From Georgfuchsia toluolica (GTDB taxonomy: Bacteria; Pseudomonadota; Gammaproteobacteria; Burkholderiales; Rhodocyclaceae), in contig NZ_CAJQUM010000001.1 of assembly GCF_907163265.1 (NCBI RefSeq), positions 1,860,001 through 1,924,000 of the forward strand: a stretch of 64,000 nucleotides of DNA, read 5' to 3'. Shown piece after piece: positions 28,757-37,785 of this stretch (positions within the stretch are counted from its first letter, which is position 1; every line of letters begins with the position of its first letter). The position numbers were made by a program, and so were the translations under genes. The notes beneath the pieces were generated by a model. The model had not been told where the DNA came from, searched no databases, and was given only the letters and a program-made list of their open reading frames with translations.

Positions 28757-28889
28757 ATTCTAGGGAGTATCAAAGAATGATTAAATTGGTATTGAACACC
28801 TAGAAACTAAAGCTATATCCGTACTGCACTGCAGCACCGATAACACTCCTCCATATTCGGTTCTATTGGGCAAAACCACGTTCCTGCAT
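28757..28889 (-). pseudogene. Relic copy 1: fused start of a flavoprotein gene and 3' end of an outer-membrane protein gene
   Basis: On the minus strand an ATG at 28889 starts MQERGFAQ then stop, matching the first residues (MQEHDV) and ribosome site of the flavoprotein gene at 48304. After the stop, in the same frame, comes AAVQYGYSFSF and a stop; a C-terminal Tyr-x-Phe ending is typical of outer-membrane beta-barrel proteins. A conserved tail follows (GTGTTCAATACCAATTTA). It looks like the remnant of an operon whose middle has been deleted. Related copies lie near 32800, 34900 and 49680. Confidence 0.6.
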
Positions 28890-29080
28890 GCTTTAGTCTC
28901 CTTCCTCATTCGAACAATATTGCTCAAGGCAATCCGAACCTGCGAGCGACGCATTGGCTTCCTAAATTGCGCCAATCGATTTAATAGAGATCAACTTCCT
29001 TGGCACGTACTCTATCCAAGTTGACGTAGCTACGTTATCCCGTGAGTGCGGCACTATCCTGAATGTGCAAAAATTATTCA
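28881..29080. repeat. Duplicated leader region, copy 1
   Basis: These roughly 200 bases resemble 48296-48502, the region upstream of the flavoprotein gene. Shared stretches include TAGTCTCCTTCCTCA, CTCTATC, GAGTGCGG and CCTGAATGTGCAAA. The outer end holds TGAAT-N11-ATTCA (29060-29080), conserved in both copies, a candidate operator. Here the region faces the FadL-like gene on the plus strand and the relic on the minus strand. Confidence 0.75.
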
Positions 29081-29152
29081 CGACAACAAAAGAGCCGGCA
29101 ATTTATGCTTATACTGTTCTCGCATATATATAAACAACAAGGGAGATGCGAT

Positions 29153-30370
29153 ATGAGTACCAGCATTAAACATTGGCGTCTGTTAGGCGCCATTATTCTT
29201 TTGACATTATCAACCGTTGCTGAATCCTCTATGATGATTTCACCCCATGGCGCGGGGCGTAATGCTGATCTTGCGGGCATAACGGTTGCCGCACCTGATG
29301 ATGGCGAGAGTGCTTTGATGACCAATCCGGCTGGCGTTGTAAGCAAAGCGAAGAACGAGGCATTGATCGCCATTTACCCCGGTGTTTTCGAAATGAGCTA
29401 TAAAAATCCGGCAACGGGTTATGACGGTAGAGGAAGAAAGGATTTCGCTGCGATGGGATTGTGGTATGGGCTGGGGGAGATTCGCGACTGGTCGCTTGGT
29501 TTCGGTGTTTATGGGAACCTGGGCGCTGCTTTTAATTTGCCTTTCGCACCTGAAATCGGGCAGTCCTCCCCTTACCTTGGCGAAGTGGGAATCATGAATT
29601 TTGGCTTCAATGCGGGAAGGCAATTGACTCCAGACTTGCGCTTTGGTATCCAGCTGGCACCACAGTTTGGAATGCTGAAAATGCGCATGCCTACCCCTTT
29701 GGGCGACGTCCATCTCAAGGCAAAAGGGTTTGGCATCAGTGCTTCTACAGGGCTGATATATGCCCTAACCGACAAGGTGTCTCTTGGTTTGGCTTACCGT
29801 ACACCAGGAGTGGCAAAATTCCGTGGTGACGCTCATGTAGGCAATATTGGACAGCGTGATTCCATCACTTTTGTATCACCACAAAGTATTACCGCCGGGC
29901 TGGCCTACCAATCTTCAGAGAAGCTGAGGCTCTTGAGCCAGCTTGTCTGGACGCGCTATACAGACTTTGAGCGAGCTCGAGTAGAATTTCATAAAACCGC
30001 CGCCCTCAATGGTCCGCTACTGAGTAGCACAACCAACCGTGTGCGGTGGGGCGTTGCTATGGAATATGAATTTATTCCCCGGCATACATTACGAGCGGGC
30101 TTTACCAGCGAAAAGCCCATGATCGCGGACAGTGCGGTAAGCCCCATGATGTTCGACCATGACGACGATATGCTCATGGCTGGTTACGAAAGGGATTTTG
30201 ATACTTGGAGGCTTGGTTTTTCGGCAGGTTACATGTGGATTAAAAGCAGGCAAATCAGCGTAGCGGATAACCCGAATTTCCCAGGTACTTATAAAAGCTC
30301 ATCTATCCAAGCCTATGGAACAAGTTCTCCCATATCCGTTGGAGCAAGAGTTACCTGGAAAGTCCGGTAG
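29153..30370 (+). CDS. FadL/TodX-family outer-membrane hydrocarbon channel
   Basis: The protein has 405 residues. A Sec signal (about residues 1-25) precedes a mature part of alternating strands typical of the OmpP1/FadL/TodX barrel, with the early MTNPAGVV (NPA motif of the family hatch domain) and a late SITAGLAYQSSEKLRLLSQL. The family carries hydrophobic compounds, including alkylbenzenes, across the outer membrane. GGGAG before the ATG at 29153 sets the start; the upstream in-frame ATG lacks a site. It lies in the island next to the ebd/pet operon in divergent orientation, so uptake of ethylbenzene is a reasonable inference. Confidence 0.88.
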   Translation: MSTSIKHWRLLGAIILLTLSTVAESSMMISPHGAGRNADLAGITVAAPDDGESALMTNPAGVVSKAKNEALIAIYPGVFEMSYKNPATGYDGRGRKDFAAMGLWYGLGEIRDWSLGFGVYGNLGAAFNLPFAPEIGQSSPYLGEVGIMNFGFNAGRQLTPDLRFGIQLAPQFGMLKMRMPTPLGDVHLKAKGFGISASTGLIYALTDKVSLGLAYRTPGVAKFRGDAHVGNIGQRDSITFVSPQSITAGLAYQSSEKLRLLSQLVWTRYTDFERARVEFHKTAALNGPLLSSTTNRVRWGVAMEYEFIPRHTLRAGFTSEKPMIADSAVSPMMFDHDDDMLMAGYERDFDTWRLGFSAGYMWIKSRQISVADNPNFPGTYKSSSIQAYGTSSPISVGARVTWKVR

Positions 30371-30423
30371 CCAAGGTTATAGTTCCGCAATGTCGATTGG
30401 GGCGGGGGCGATTCACTAACGCA

Positions 30424-30758
30424 AAGCTGCAAGTATCGCCGCCTCGCCGCTAATGGGCTCGGCCATGAATTTGCGGAGGCCAAGTCTGAAGCCGAGCCGC
30501 ATGTTGTTTGTGGCGACATCGATGACAAGGGAAACGAGGCAACGGCATCTCGAGTGCGAAGCCTGGGTCGACAAGCCATCGCCGTGCGATGCGTATGGCG
30601 ACCCGGAATTTGTGAAGGCAATCACCGCATTTACGCCGATGAGCCGAGTAGCGGATGCGAGAGAGATTAAGGGCACGGTACTCTACCTGGCCTCCGCTGC
30701 GTCCAGTTACACCACGCGGTTGCTTTTGGTTACGGACGGAGGCCGCATGGCAAAGTAA
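30424..30758 (+). pseudogene. Broken short-chain dehydrogenase gene
   Basis: Two parts of an SDR are readable in different frames. The first gives GLGHEFAEAKSEAEPHVVCGD and DDKGNEATASRVRSLGRQAI (about 30450-30580), the cofactor-binding end. The second gives IKGTVLYLASAASSYTTRLL and VTDGGRMAK (about 30600-30758), the C-terminal end. The middle, with the catalytic Ser-Tyr-Lys, is missing and the frame changes. No intact start is seen. It is a decayed gene in the space between the FadL-like gene and the benzoate-CoA ligase; the rest of 30371-30936 shows nothing else. Confidence 0.8.
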
Positions 30759-30936
30759 TGGCCAAGTGCTCCGGGAGTTTGTGAATGCGAATCGTCTTGC
30801 TGCAAGATGACAAACCAGTGAGATAAGCCCCCGGCTTTGCCCTGCATTGAGGATGGTGAATTGATTCATTGCCTCCTTCTAGTTCTTAACGGCGCTGCTG
30901 GGAATGAAAAGCAAAGGCATTCTGGTTGGTTGAATG

Positions 30937-32541
30937 TCATTTAATTGACGGATTTTGATTGCCAGAACGCAATTTGAAACGCTGGATTTTGCCTGTGGCT
31001 GTCTTCGGCAATTCATCGAGGAATTCAAACCAACGAGGATATTTATATGGTGCCAAGTGCGCCTTTACGAACTGCTTTAGTTCCCCAGCCAGCTTTTGCG
31101 AGGCCGACCAACCAGGCTTCAGAACTACGTAGGCCGCCGGCTTGATGAGTTTTTCGTCGTCATGGCGTCCGACGACGGCGACTTCCAGTATCGCCTCGTG
31201 GCCCATTAATACTGATTCCACTTCTGTGGGGGAGACATAAATCCCGCCCACTTTCAGCATGTCGTCACTGCGTCCGGCATACACGTAGTAGCCGTCTGCA
31301 GTTACCGAATACTTGTCGCCGCTGTGGATCCAGTCGCCGATAAAAGTACTACGGCTCTTGGCAACATTGTTCCAGTACTGGATGGCTGATGATGGCCCGC
31401 TGACTTCCAACGCACCGATCTCTCCGACGGCCACTGGCTGACCGTCTTCGTCTACCAGCCGCACCTTGTAGCCTGGCACGGGCTTGCCGGTTGTCCCGTA
31501 GCGTACATCGCCCACGCGATTGGATAAAAAAATGTGCAGCATTTCGGTGGAGCCAATGCCATCGAGGATGTCTACCCCGAAGCGGGCCGACCATTGCCGG
31601 CTGATCTCTTGAGGCAGCGCCTCACCGGCTGAAGGACAACAGCGCAGGTTCAGTTCCTCAGCTCCGGGACAATCAGGATGGGCTAGCATAGATGCATATA
31701 GCGTCGGCACGCCGCAGAATACCGAGGGCTGATGCTGGCGCAGCCGCTTGAATACGGCTTCCGGGGTGGGGCGCTCGTTCATCAGGATCGTCGTCGCCCC
31801 GACCGCGAGCGGGAAGGTCAGTGCGTTACCCAGGCCATAAGCAAAGAAAAGCTTGGCTGCCGAAAAGACAACGTCGCTCTCCCTGATGGCCAGCGTCGGG
31901 ATGGCGTAGAGTTCGGCGGTGTTGACCAGGCTCGAGTGAATGTGCACCGTGCCCTTGGGGTTGCCTGTGGAACCCGACGAATAGAGCCAGAAGCACGGAT
32001 CGTCGCTGGTTGTTTCTGCAGCCCTAAAGACATCACTGGCCTGCGACAACAATGATGACAACTCCAGCCTGCCCGGCACCTTCTCGTCAGAAAGGATGAC
32101 ATGGCGAAGCGTGGGAATGTCGTCGACGATTTCCTGGAAGTGTGGCCACAACAGGTGCGATACAACCAGCGTTGTGGCCCGGCTATCGCGCAGCATATGC
32201 CGGTAGTCCTCTGCCGTCAGCAGGGTGTTGGTGGGCACCGGGATTACACCCGCCTTGATGGCACCGAGGAATGCGGTTGGAAAATCTATCGTATCAAGCA
32301 AGCAGAGGAGTATCCGTTCCTCCTGCCGAACCTGTAGCCCCTTCAGGACATTGGCAAAGCGGTTGATGCGCTTTGATAGCTCGTCAAACGTGTAACTACC
32401 GCGATCATCAATGTACGCGATCTTGCCGCCACGCCCAGCGACCAAGTTACGTTCGATGAGGTCATGCGCGGCGTTGTAGTCGCGGGGAATCATGATATCC
32501 GGGGGACTGCTATCGCGATTGACTTGGCTTAACATGACCAT
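30937..32541 (-). CDS. bclA: Benzoate-CoA ligase
   Basis: The protein has 534 residues of the AMP-forming acyl-CoA synthetase family, with the P-loop YSSGSTGNPKGTVH, the DGIGSTEMLHIFLSN region characteristic of benzoate-CoA ligases, GDWIHSGDKY and the catalytic-lysine motif PKTATGKIQR. It makes benzoyl-CoA from benzoate, CoA and ATP in the cytoplasm. GGAG six bases before the ATG at 32541 decides the start; a TTG and an ATG a few codons upstream are in frame. Box genes in the same island support the role. A side activity on benzoylacetate cannot be excluded from sequence. Confidence 0.9.
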   Translation of the reverse strand: MVMLSQVNRDSSPPDIMIPRDYNAAHDLIERNLVAGRGGKIAYIDDRGSYTFDELSKRINRFANVLKGLQVRQEERILLCLLDTIDFPTAFLGAIKAGVIPVPTNTLLTAEDYRHMLRDSRATTLVVSHLLWPHFQEIVDDIPTLRHVILSDEKVPGRLELSSLLSQASDVFRAAETTSDDPCFWLYSSGSTGNPKGTVHIHSSLVNTAELYAIPTLAIRESDVVFSAAKLFFAYGLGNALTFPLAVGATTILMNERPTPEAVFKRLRQHQPSVFCGVPTLYASMLAHPDCPGAEELNLRCCPSAGEALPQEISRQWSARFGVDILDGIGSTEMLHIFLSNRVGDVRYGTTGKPVPGYKVRLVDEDGQPVAVGEIGALEVSGPSSAIQYWNNVAKSRSTFIGDWIHSGDKYSVTADGYYVYAGRSDDMLKVGGIYVSPTEVESVLMGHEAILEVAVVGRHDDEKLIKPAAYVVLKPGWSASQKLAGELKQFVKAHLAPYKYPRWFEFLDELPKTATGKIQRFKLRSGNQNPSIK

Positions 32542-32769
32542 GCTTTTCTCCATCAAGATATAGACTGCCTAGCCTCGATCCGACGTTTGAATTCTGACAA
32601 AGGGACAAATCGGACTCGGTACAGCAACAATAATCCACTTTTGTCTCAGCAAGTGGAATGCACGAAACCATGGAGTGGCAAGAGTCGAGGTAAAGTTGCT
32701 GGGGTGGGACTTGCCGCCGGTCGGTTACGCATGTTTCTATTTTGGCTCCGTATCCAACTTGTTTGTGAT

Positions 32770-32880
32770 CAATAGTAACTTGCCAAGGAGTTCATAAATT
32801 GGCATTGAACCCCTAACGGCTAAAGCCATATCCGTATTGCACTGCAACATCTGGCTTGCCTGGTTTCTGACTACGCTTTG
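32770..32880 (-). repeat. Relic copy 2 of an outer-membrane protein 3' end
   Basis: On the minus strand the sequence reads DVAVQYGYGFSR then stop, followed by the conserved tail (TTCAATGCCAATTTAT on the minus strand). It matches the copies near 28800, 34900 and 49680 over about 55 bases, including GCTAAAGCCATATCCGTATT on the plus strand. It lies about 250 bp upstream of the benzoate-CoA ligase start. Confidence 0.75.
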
Positions 32881-33074
32881 ATCTGGGGTAGAAGTTCGAA
32901 CGCATTCTGTTATTTTGCGTTGTGATTGAGTACATTGAAGGTCTGTGTATTTTCTGAATTGTGTGGTGTGCGGCAAGTATTACGGACGATAAAAGCAGAA
33001 TTTGCGAACAGGCGGTACTGGACGACGCTGACTCTCCACCCATCTGACGATCCATCGCCTGTGCCACCAGCGTA

Positions 33075-33106
33075 TAAAAAAAGCCCCGGCCATACGGCTG
33101 GGGCTT
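33075..33106 (-). terminator. Rho-independent terminator downstream of the CoA-transferase genes
   Basis: The hairpin AAGCCCC/GGGGCTT has a loop containing the inner GGCCATACGGCT pairing, and on the minus strand is followed by seven T residues. A second perfect inverted repeat, CCAGTCCGTTACGGACTGG, lies just before it (33111-33129). It would end minus-strand transcription 265 bp after the CoA-transferase B gene. The space between (33130-33370) holds no supported gene. Confidence 0.8.
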
Positions 33107-33370
33107 GAAACCAGTCCGTTACGGACTGGAGGAGGAAGAGTCAGTTGATTCGGTCGATCAGGCAACCTTCTTCACTTTGGGGTTGAGATATCAATTCCAT
33201 GCAGTTATTACTTGAATTGATCTGCCAAAAACAGGCCGACCATCATCAATGCGTCAGGCTATTCATGCTGGTCATTGCTACCGGGGTGACGGCAAGCCCT
33301 GCCTTAGTAAGCAAAGTCGGAAACCCTTTTGCCTATCTCCGCCGGCTACGACAGCAGGCATTTGCAGCAA

Positions 33371-34051
33371 TCAAATCAATTCTTGCTTCTTCCCCCTACA
33401 TAATTCGGGCGGAAACTTTAGCGCACAACCAGTTTTTTCCTGCAATGTTTCCGCGGTCACGCCAGGGGCTAGTTCCAGTACTTTGAGTCCGGCAGGGGTA
33501 ACTTCGAGGACACCAAGATCGGTAATGATCAAATCAACCACAGCGATGCCCGTCAGAGGCAAGGTACATTGTTTGAGAAGCTTGAGATCTTCGCTTCCAT
33601 CCTTGTTCTTTGCGGTATGTTCCATGAGAACAACCACGCGTTGGACGCCAGCTACCAGGTCCATGGCGCCGCCCATCCCTTTGATCATTTTCCCGGGGAT
33701 CATCCAATTCGCCAGATCACCTTTTTCGCTGACCTGCATTGCACCAAGAATGGCCAGATTGATCTTGCCGCCGCGTATCATGGCGAATGAATCGGCACTG
33801 GAAAAATAACTCGACCCAGGCAGGGAAGTAACCGTCTGCTTCCCGGCATTGATCAGGTCAGCGTCGACTTCCCCCTCCAAAGGAAATGGGCCTATCCCCA
33901 ATAAACCATTCTCGGATTGAAGGGTAACCTCGATGCCTTCGGGAACGTGGTTGGCGACCAGCGTCGGCAGTCCAATTCCAAGGTTGACGTAGTACCCGTC
34001 CCTGAGTTCCTTGGCGGCGCGCGCCGCCATTTCGTCTTTTGACCAAGCCAT
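33371..34051 (-). CDS. 3-oxoacid CoA-transferase, subunit B
   Basis: The protein has 226 residues of the family I CoA-transferase B subunit (ScoB/PcaJ/AtoA type). It has [16 protein letters not shown] and the catalytic glutamate Glu47 in LQSENGLLG. With subunit A it moves CoA from succinyl-CoA (or another donor) to a 3-oxoacid such as acetoacetate or 3-oxoadipate. It lies 21 bp after subunit A. In this island acetoacetate would be made by the BKACE reaction, and 3-oxoadipyl-CoA also appears at the end of the box pathway; sequence does not choose between these substrates. Confidence 0.92.
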   Translation of the reverse strand: MAWSKDEMAARAAKELRDGYYVNLGIGLPTLVANHVPEGIEVTLQSENGLLGIGPFPLEGEVDADLINAGKQTVTSLPGSSYFSSADSFAMIRGGKINLAILGAMQVSEKGDLANWMIPGKMIKGMGGAMDLVAGVQRVVVLMEHTAKNKDGSEDLKLLKQCTLPLTGIAVVDLIITDLGVLEVTPAGLKVLELAPGVTAETLQEKTGCALKFPPELCRGKKQELI

Positions 34052-34072
34052 GATAAACAGCTTCCCTTCCTG

Positions 34073-34768
34073 TCAGATCCGAGTGGTTCGCTTCTCGATG
34101 CGTTTTTCAGCCGATGGGTTATGCACCATCCGATGAATGAAAATGCCTGGGGTATGAATCTCGTCGGGGTCCAACTCGCCGACGCCGACCATCACTTCAA
34201 CCTCGGCAACAGTGATCTTCCCGGCCATTGCGCAGTTGGGATTGAAATTCTGTGCCGTCTTGCGGTACACCAGATTACCCAGCGGATCCCCCTTCCAGGC
34301 CTTCACCAACGCCACATCAGCCACCAGCGATCGTTCCAACACATAGGCGACACCATCGAATTCCCTGATTTCCTTGCCGTCGGCAATGATGGTTCCGACA
34401 CCCGTCTGGGTAAAAAATGCGGGAATTCCTGCGCCCCCGGCGCGCAACTTTTCAGCCAGAGTGCCTTGTGGCGTAAATTCAACTTCCAGTTCGCCACTGA
34501 GATATTGCCTCTCAAATTCCTTGTTCTCTCCCACATAGGAGGAAACCATTTTTGTAATTTGATGCGTAGCCAGTAGTTGGCCAAGTCCAACATCGTCGAT
34601 ACCCGCGTTATTGCTGATTACCGTGAGATCCTTGACGCCGGTGTCGCGCAGTGCCGCAATCAAGGCTTCTGGAATACCGCACAAGCCAAATCCGCCTACG
34701 GCTAGTGTCTGGCGATCGCGCACAATTCCGGCCAATGCAGTGGCTGCGCTTGGATAAAACTTGTTCAT
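34073..34768 (-). CDS. 3-oxoacid CoA-transferase, subunit A
   Basis: The protein has 231 residues of the ScoA/PcaI/AtoD type, starting MNKFYPSAATALAGIVRD, with the glycine-rich VGGFGLCGIPEALIAAL and the NNAGIDDVGLG segments of the family. It is the first gene of the AB pair. GAGG before the ATG at 34768 fixes the start. Cytoplasmic. See subunit B for the likely role in acetoacetate activation. Confidence 0.92.
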   Translation of the reverse strand: MNKFYPSAATALAGIVRDRQTLAVGGFGLCGIPEALIAALRDTGVKDLTVISNNAGIDDVGLGQLLATHQITKMVSSYVGENKEFERQYLSGELEVEFTPQGTLAEKLRAGGAGIPAFFTQTGVGTIIADGKEIREFDGVAYVLERSLVADVALVKAWKGDPLGNLVYRKTAQNFNPNCAMAGKITVAEVEVMVGVGELDPDEIHTPGIFIHRMVHNPSAEKRIEKRTTRI

Positions 34769-34874
34769 GTAGTCCTCACTAAAAATTTCCACTGCGTGTT
34801 TCGGTCAACATTCAGTAGAAGATTCTTTGATTTCTGACTTTGGAAAGAGGCTCAGTCACGCAATTTTTTGATTT

Positions 34875-34960
34875 ATTTTATGGAGTATTGACGAAGGAAT
34901 AAATTGGTACCAAATACGTAGGGACTAAAGCTTTTCCCGTATTGGGCCGCAACAGATATG
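34875..34960 (-). repeat. Relic copy 3 of an outer-membrane protein 3' end
   Basis: On the minus strand it reads ISVAAQYGKSFSPYVFGT; the stop seen in the other copies has been lost, so decay is further on. The tail CCAATTTATTCCTTCG, with ATACTCCATAAAAT behind it, is close to the tail of copy 1. It lies about 135 bp upstream of the CoA-transferase A start. The rest of 34769-35374 has no supported gene. Confidence 0.7.
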
Positions 34961-35374
34961 CAAATCCTGATTACAAATGAGGTTCCGTCGGCAAGCCAGC
35001 AGGGGCAGCAAAAGCGGACTAGAATCAGGCAGGCTGCGAATTTCGAAAAGCGGGAGCTGTCACCCAATGGATGAGTCGAAACAAGCTGGCGAAGGGCGAG
35101 GAAATGTTATTGTCGTACGCAGGCGAGCAGACGATGACTGGATGGCGCAGATGAAGAAGGAAACGGAATCCGCATCCGCGCCAATGCGCCACCTCGAGTA
35201 TTCCTGCCGCTCAAAATCGAGTTGGGAGAAAAGCAGAGTTCTCCTGAAACAATTTAGTCATGTACATCAAACAACGACTCGTTACATGTGCAGCAAATCA
35301 AAAGATCATCGGAAATAACAGGCATCTAGGGTTCAATAGAGAAACCCTCTTGAAAATTTGAATTGGAGATCACA

Positions 35375-35770
35375 ATGCAAGTTCTGCGACCACCCGGTTG
35401 GCGCCAGCCGAAGGGGTACTCGAATGGAATTGCCGCGCGAGGAACGATGGTGTTCGTTGCGGGTCAAGTCGGATTTGATGTGAATGAGGAATTTAAAACC
35501 GACAATCTTGTTGACCAGTCTCGTCAGGCTCTGGCCAATATCGTCACTATTCTCGCTGAAGCCGGAGCCAGGCCTGAGCACATCGTACGCATGACTTGGT
35601 ATCTGGCTGACAAGGACGAGTACAACACGAATCAGAAAGGCATAGGCGAGGCCTACCGTGATGTCATTGGGCGCCACTTTCCGGTAATGACTGCAATACA
35701 AGTCGCCGGTTTTGTCGAGGACGGGGCGAAGGTGGAGATCGAAGCTACCGCAGTCATTCCGGACGCATGA
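35375..35770 (+). CDS. RidA/YjgF-family protein
   Basis: The protein has 131 residues of the Rid family of enamine/imine deaminases and related hydrolases, with FVAGQVGFD near the start, the TWYLADKDEY region and a terminal EIEATAVIP. The arginine that binds the carboxylate in RidA proper is not obvious at the usual place, so it may belong to another Rid subgroup. GGAG eight bases before the ATG at 35375 sets the start. It is the only plus-strand gene between the CoA-transferase and box genes and its role in the island is unknown. Confidence 0.85.
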   Translation: MQVLRPPGWRQPKGYSNGIAARGTMVFVAGQVGFDVNEEFKTDNLVDQSRQALANIVTILAEAGARPEHIVRMTWYLADKDEYNTNQKGIGEAYRDVIGRHFPVMTAIQVAGFVEDGAKVEIEATAVIPDA

Positions 35771-35859
35771 GGCAGATACTTTCGGCGCATAAAGAATTCC
35801 CCGGCGCATTTCATCCGGCTACGTGATCCTTGGAAATCCGATACCATGGAACTGCGGTG

Positions 35860-36438
35860 CTATAGGTGAAAACCAATGGGCGGCGGAGCCAGGCTTAATA
35901 TTCTTTGGTACAGCCGTTCTGCCTCTTCCCTGGGCTTGATGCCGAACAGCGGGTTGTCATTCTCGCGGAAGGCTGAATTTATTTCTATCCAGTCAGCGGT
36001 GGTCAGGGTATGTTTGGCAATCGGGACAAGCTCCTCCTCCTCCTTGCGCATATGTTCCCATTCAAACTCGACATAGCTCTCCGCCTGCTTGAAAAATGCT
36101 TCACCAGACTCTGGCATGTTATTTTGAAACGCGAGGAGCTGTTGCTTAAGATTTTCGATCATCAAATAACCGAGTTTATGCTCATGCTCTAGATCAGCTA
36201 TTAGCGCATCCGCTTCCTTCGTCTGTCTCTTAACAGCAGCAAAGAGAAAGTCATCCTCCTTGGGATGGTGCCAGCGATCAGGGTAGGACACGATGTAATC
36301 CAGGATTGCCCGTAGCAGGGGAAAGTTTGGCGTATTGCCGGCTTCTCGCATCTGCTTCACCAGATAACGCAATGTGTAGAGCACGGCTGCAATCGCAGAA
36401 TGTTCGTCCTTGATGATCTGGGTAGCTACAGGTTCCAC
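35860..36438 (-). CDS. Hemerythrin-like di-iron protein
   Basis: The protein has 192 residues and is all-helical. Iron ligands of the hemerythrin/HHE fold can be seen: H13 in KDEHSAI, HH in RWHHPKEDD, H in LEHEHKLG, and H/E in EWEHMRKEEEEL. Such proteins bind or sense O2, store iron, or repair Fe-S clusters. The gene lies 60 bp upstream of the boxA stop, on the same strand, and may be the last gene of the box transcript. A role in oxygen handling for the oxygen-using BoxAB step is inference. Confidence 0.85.
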   Translation of the reverse strand: MEPVATQIIKDEHSAIAAVLYTLRYLVKQMREAGNTPNFPLLRAILDYIVSYPDRWHHPKEDDFLFAAVKRQTKEADALIADLEHEHKLGYLMIENLKQQLLAFQNNMPESGEAFFKQAESYVEFEWEHMRKEEEELVPIAKHTLTTADWIEINSAFRENDNPLFGIKPREEAERLYQRILSLAPPPIGFHL

Positions 36439-36498
36439 ACTTGCCTCCGCAAACCGCTCACGATCGCCAAAGCAATACTCTGGCAGAGAACACCGGGG

Positions 36499-37746
36499 TC
36501 AATAGGTCTCAACGTGGAAACGAGCCTTGTTCAGCAATGCCAGCCATACTGTATTCCAGTCCAAACCTCTTGCCCGACAGATGTCGGTGAAAGCCTCGAT
36601 CACGCCGGTTTCCATACCTTTCAGTCCACAAATATATATAAAGCAGTTGTCGTCGGCCAGCATCGCCGCCACCTTGTCGGCCCTGGCCCGGATCAAATCC
36701 TGCACATACTGCCTGGGTTGATCAGGTAGACGCGAAAAAGCAAAGTTGATGTCGATGAATTCCTTCGGCAGCTCCTGCAACGGACCGAAATAAGGCAATT
36801 CGCCTGGCGTCCGGGCGCCGAAGAATAGCACCAGTTCACCTCCCTCCTTCTGGTCGATCCGGCGACGGCGCCGCTCGGTCATGGCACGCATCGGCGCGGA
36901 ACCGGTACCCGTGCAGATCATCATGATCGAGGCGCCCGGGTGGTTGGGCATCAGGTAGCTCGCGCCATAGGGACCGGTGACCTGCACCTGGTCGCCCTTC
37001 TTGAGATCACAGACATAATTGGAGCAGACCCCGGTTACTGGGTTGCCTTCATGGTCCTCGGTAACACGCTTCACGGTCAGCGCCAGATTGTTGTAACCGG
37101 GGCGCTCGCCTTCGCGCGGACTGGCCACCGAATACATGCGTAGCAAGTGCGGTTTGCCGTTGGCGTCCAGCCCCGGCGGGGTAATGCCAATGGATTGGCC
37201 TTCCAGCACCGGGAACGGCGTCGTGCCGAAGTTCAGCACGATATGGCGAATGTCGCACGAGGCATCGCCGGCGGTCAGTCGCAAGTTCCCGGCTACCGTT
37301 GCCATCACCGGGTTGGCATTGGTGTATAGATTGACGTAGGGATGCGCCGCCGACCATGGGGCAAGGACCGGGCCACCCTGACCGGCAGTGGCAACTGAGG
37401 TAATACGTAGCACTTCGGTCGACACATCAGCGACATCCTTCCCGCCGTCGACTTCCATGTTGCCGCAGTCAGCCTGGTCGGGCAGGACGCTCCAGGACAA
37501 CTGCTCTTCCAGAGTGTAGGGCTTGGCCTTGGGAACATTGCGAAAGTTTTCGATGGCGCCGGTCGGACACGGCCCCATGCAGGCGTTACATCCCTTGCAC
37601 ACGTCGAAGTTGACTACATAGTTGCGCGAATCGTGAGTAATCGCATGAACCGGGCACATCTCCTCGCAGGTGTTGCAGCGGATGCAGATTTCCGGATCGA
37701 TGAGGTGCTGTCGGGCCAGTTCGTTCTGGGCTGCCGGTGCGTTCAT
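36499..37746 (-). CDS. boxA: BoxA, reductase of benzoyl-CoA 2,3-epoxidase
   Basis: The protein has 415 residues. Two 4Fe-4S ferredoxin sites ([24 protein letters not shown]) lie in the first 70 residues and are followed by an FNR-like part with [12 protein letters not shown] (FAD) and [13 protein letters not shown] (NADPH). BoxA feeds electrons to BoxB, which forms 2,3-epoxybenzoyl-CoA with O2. The ATG at 37746 is taken; an upstream TTG in frame would add ten residues. Order boxC-boxB-boxA on the minus strand, with boxA 39 bp after boxB. Confidence 0.95.
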   Translation of the reverse strand: MNAPAAQNELARQHLIDPEICIRCNTCEEMCPVHAITHDSRNYVVNFDVCKGCNACMGPCPTGAIENFRNVPKAKPYTLEEQLSWSVLPDQADCGNMEVDGGKDVADVSTEVLRITSVATAGQGGPVLAPWSAAHPYVNLYTNANPVMATVAGNLRLTAGDASCDIRHIVLNFGTTPFPVLEGQSIGITPPGLDANGKPHLLRMYSVASPREGERPGYNNLALTVKRVTEDHEGNPVTGVCSNYVCDLKKGDQVQVTGPYGASYLMPNHPGASIMMICTGTGSAPMRAMTERRRRRIDQKEGGELVLFFGARTPGELPYFGPLQELPKEFIDINFAFSRLPDQPRQYVQDLIRARADKVAAMLADDNCFIYICGLKGMETGVIEAFTDICRARGLDWNTVWLALLNKARFHVETY

Positions 37747-37785
37747 TTTTTCTCGGTTTTGCCTCTTGTCGGCCAATAGTATTGA

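Noticed and set aside
32587-32775. Short plus-strand frame upstream of the benzoate-CoA ligase gene
   Set aside because: No recognisable product, and it lies in the leader region between the ligase start and relic copy 2.
34977-35318. Plus-strand frame of 113 codons between the CoA-transferase and RidA genes
   Set aside because: No ribosome site, no domain and a skewed composition; it partly overlaps the decayed repeat region.
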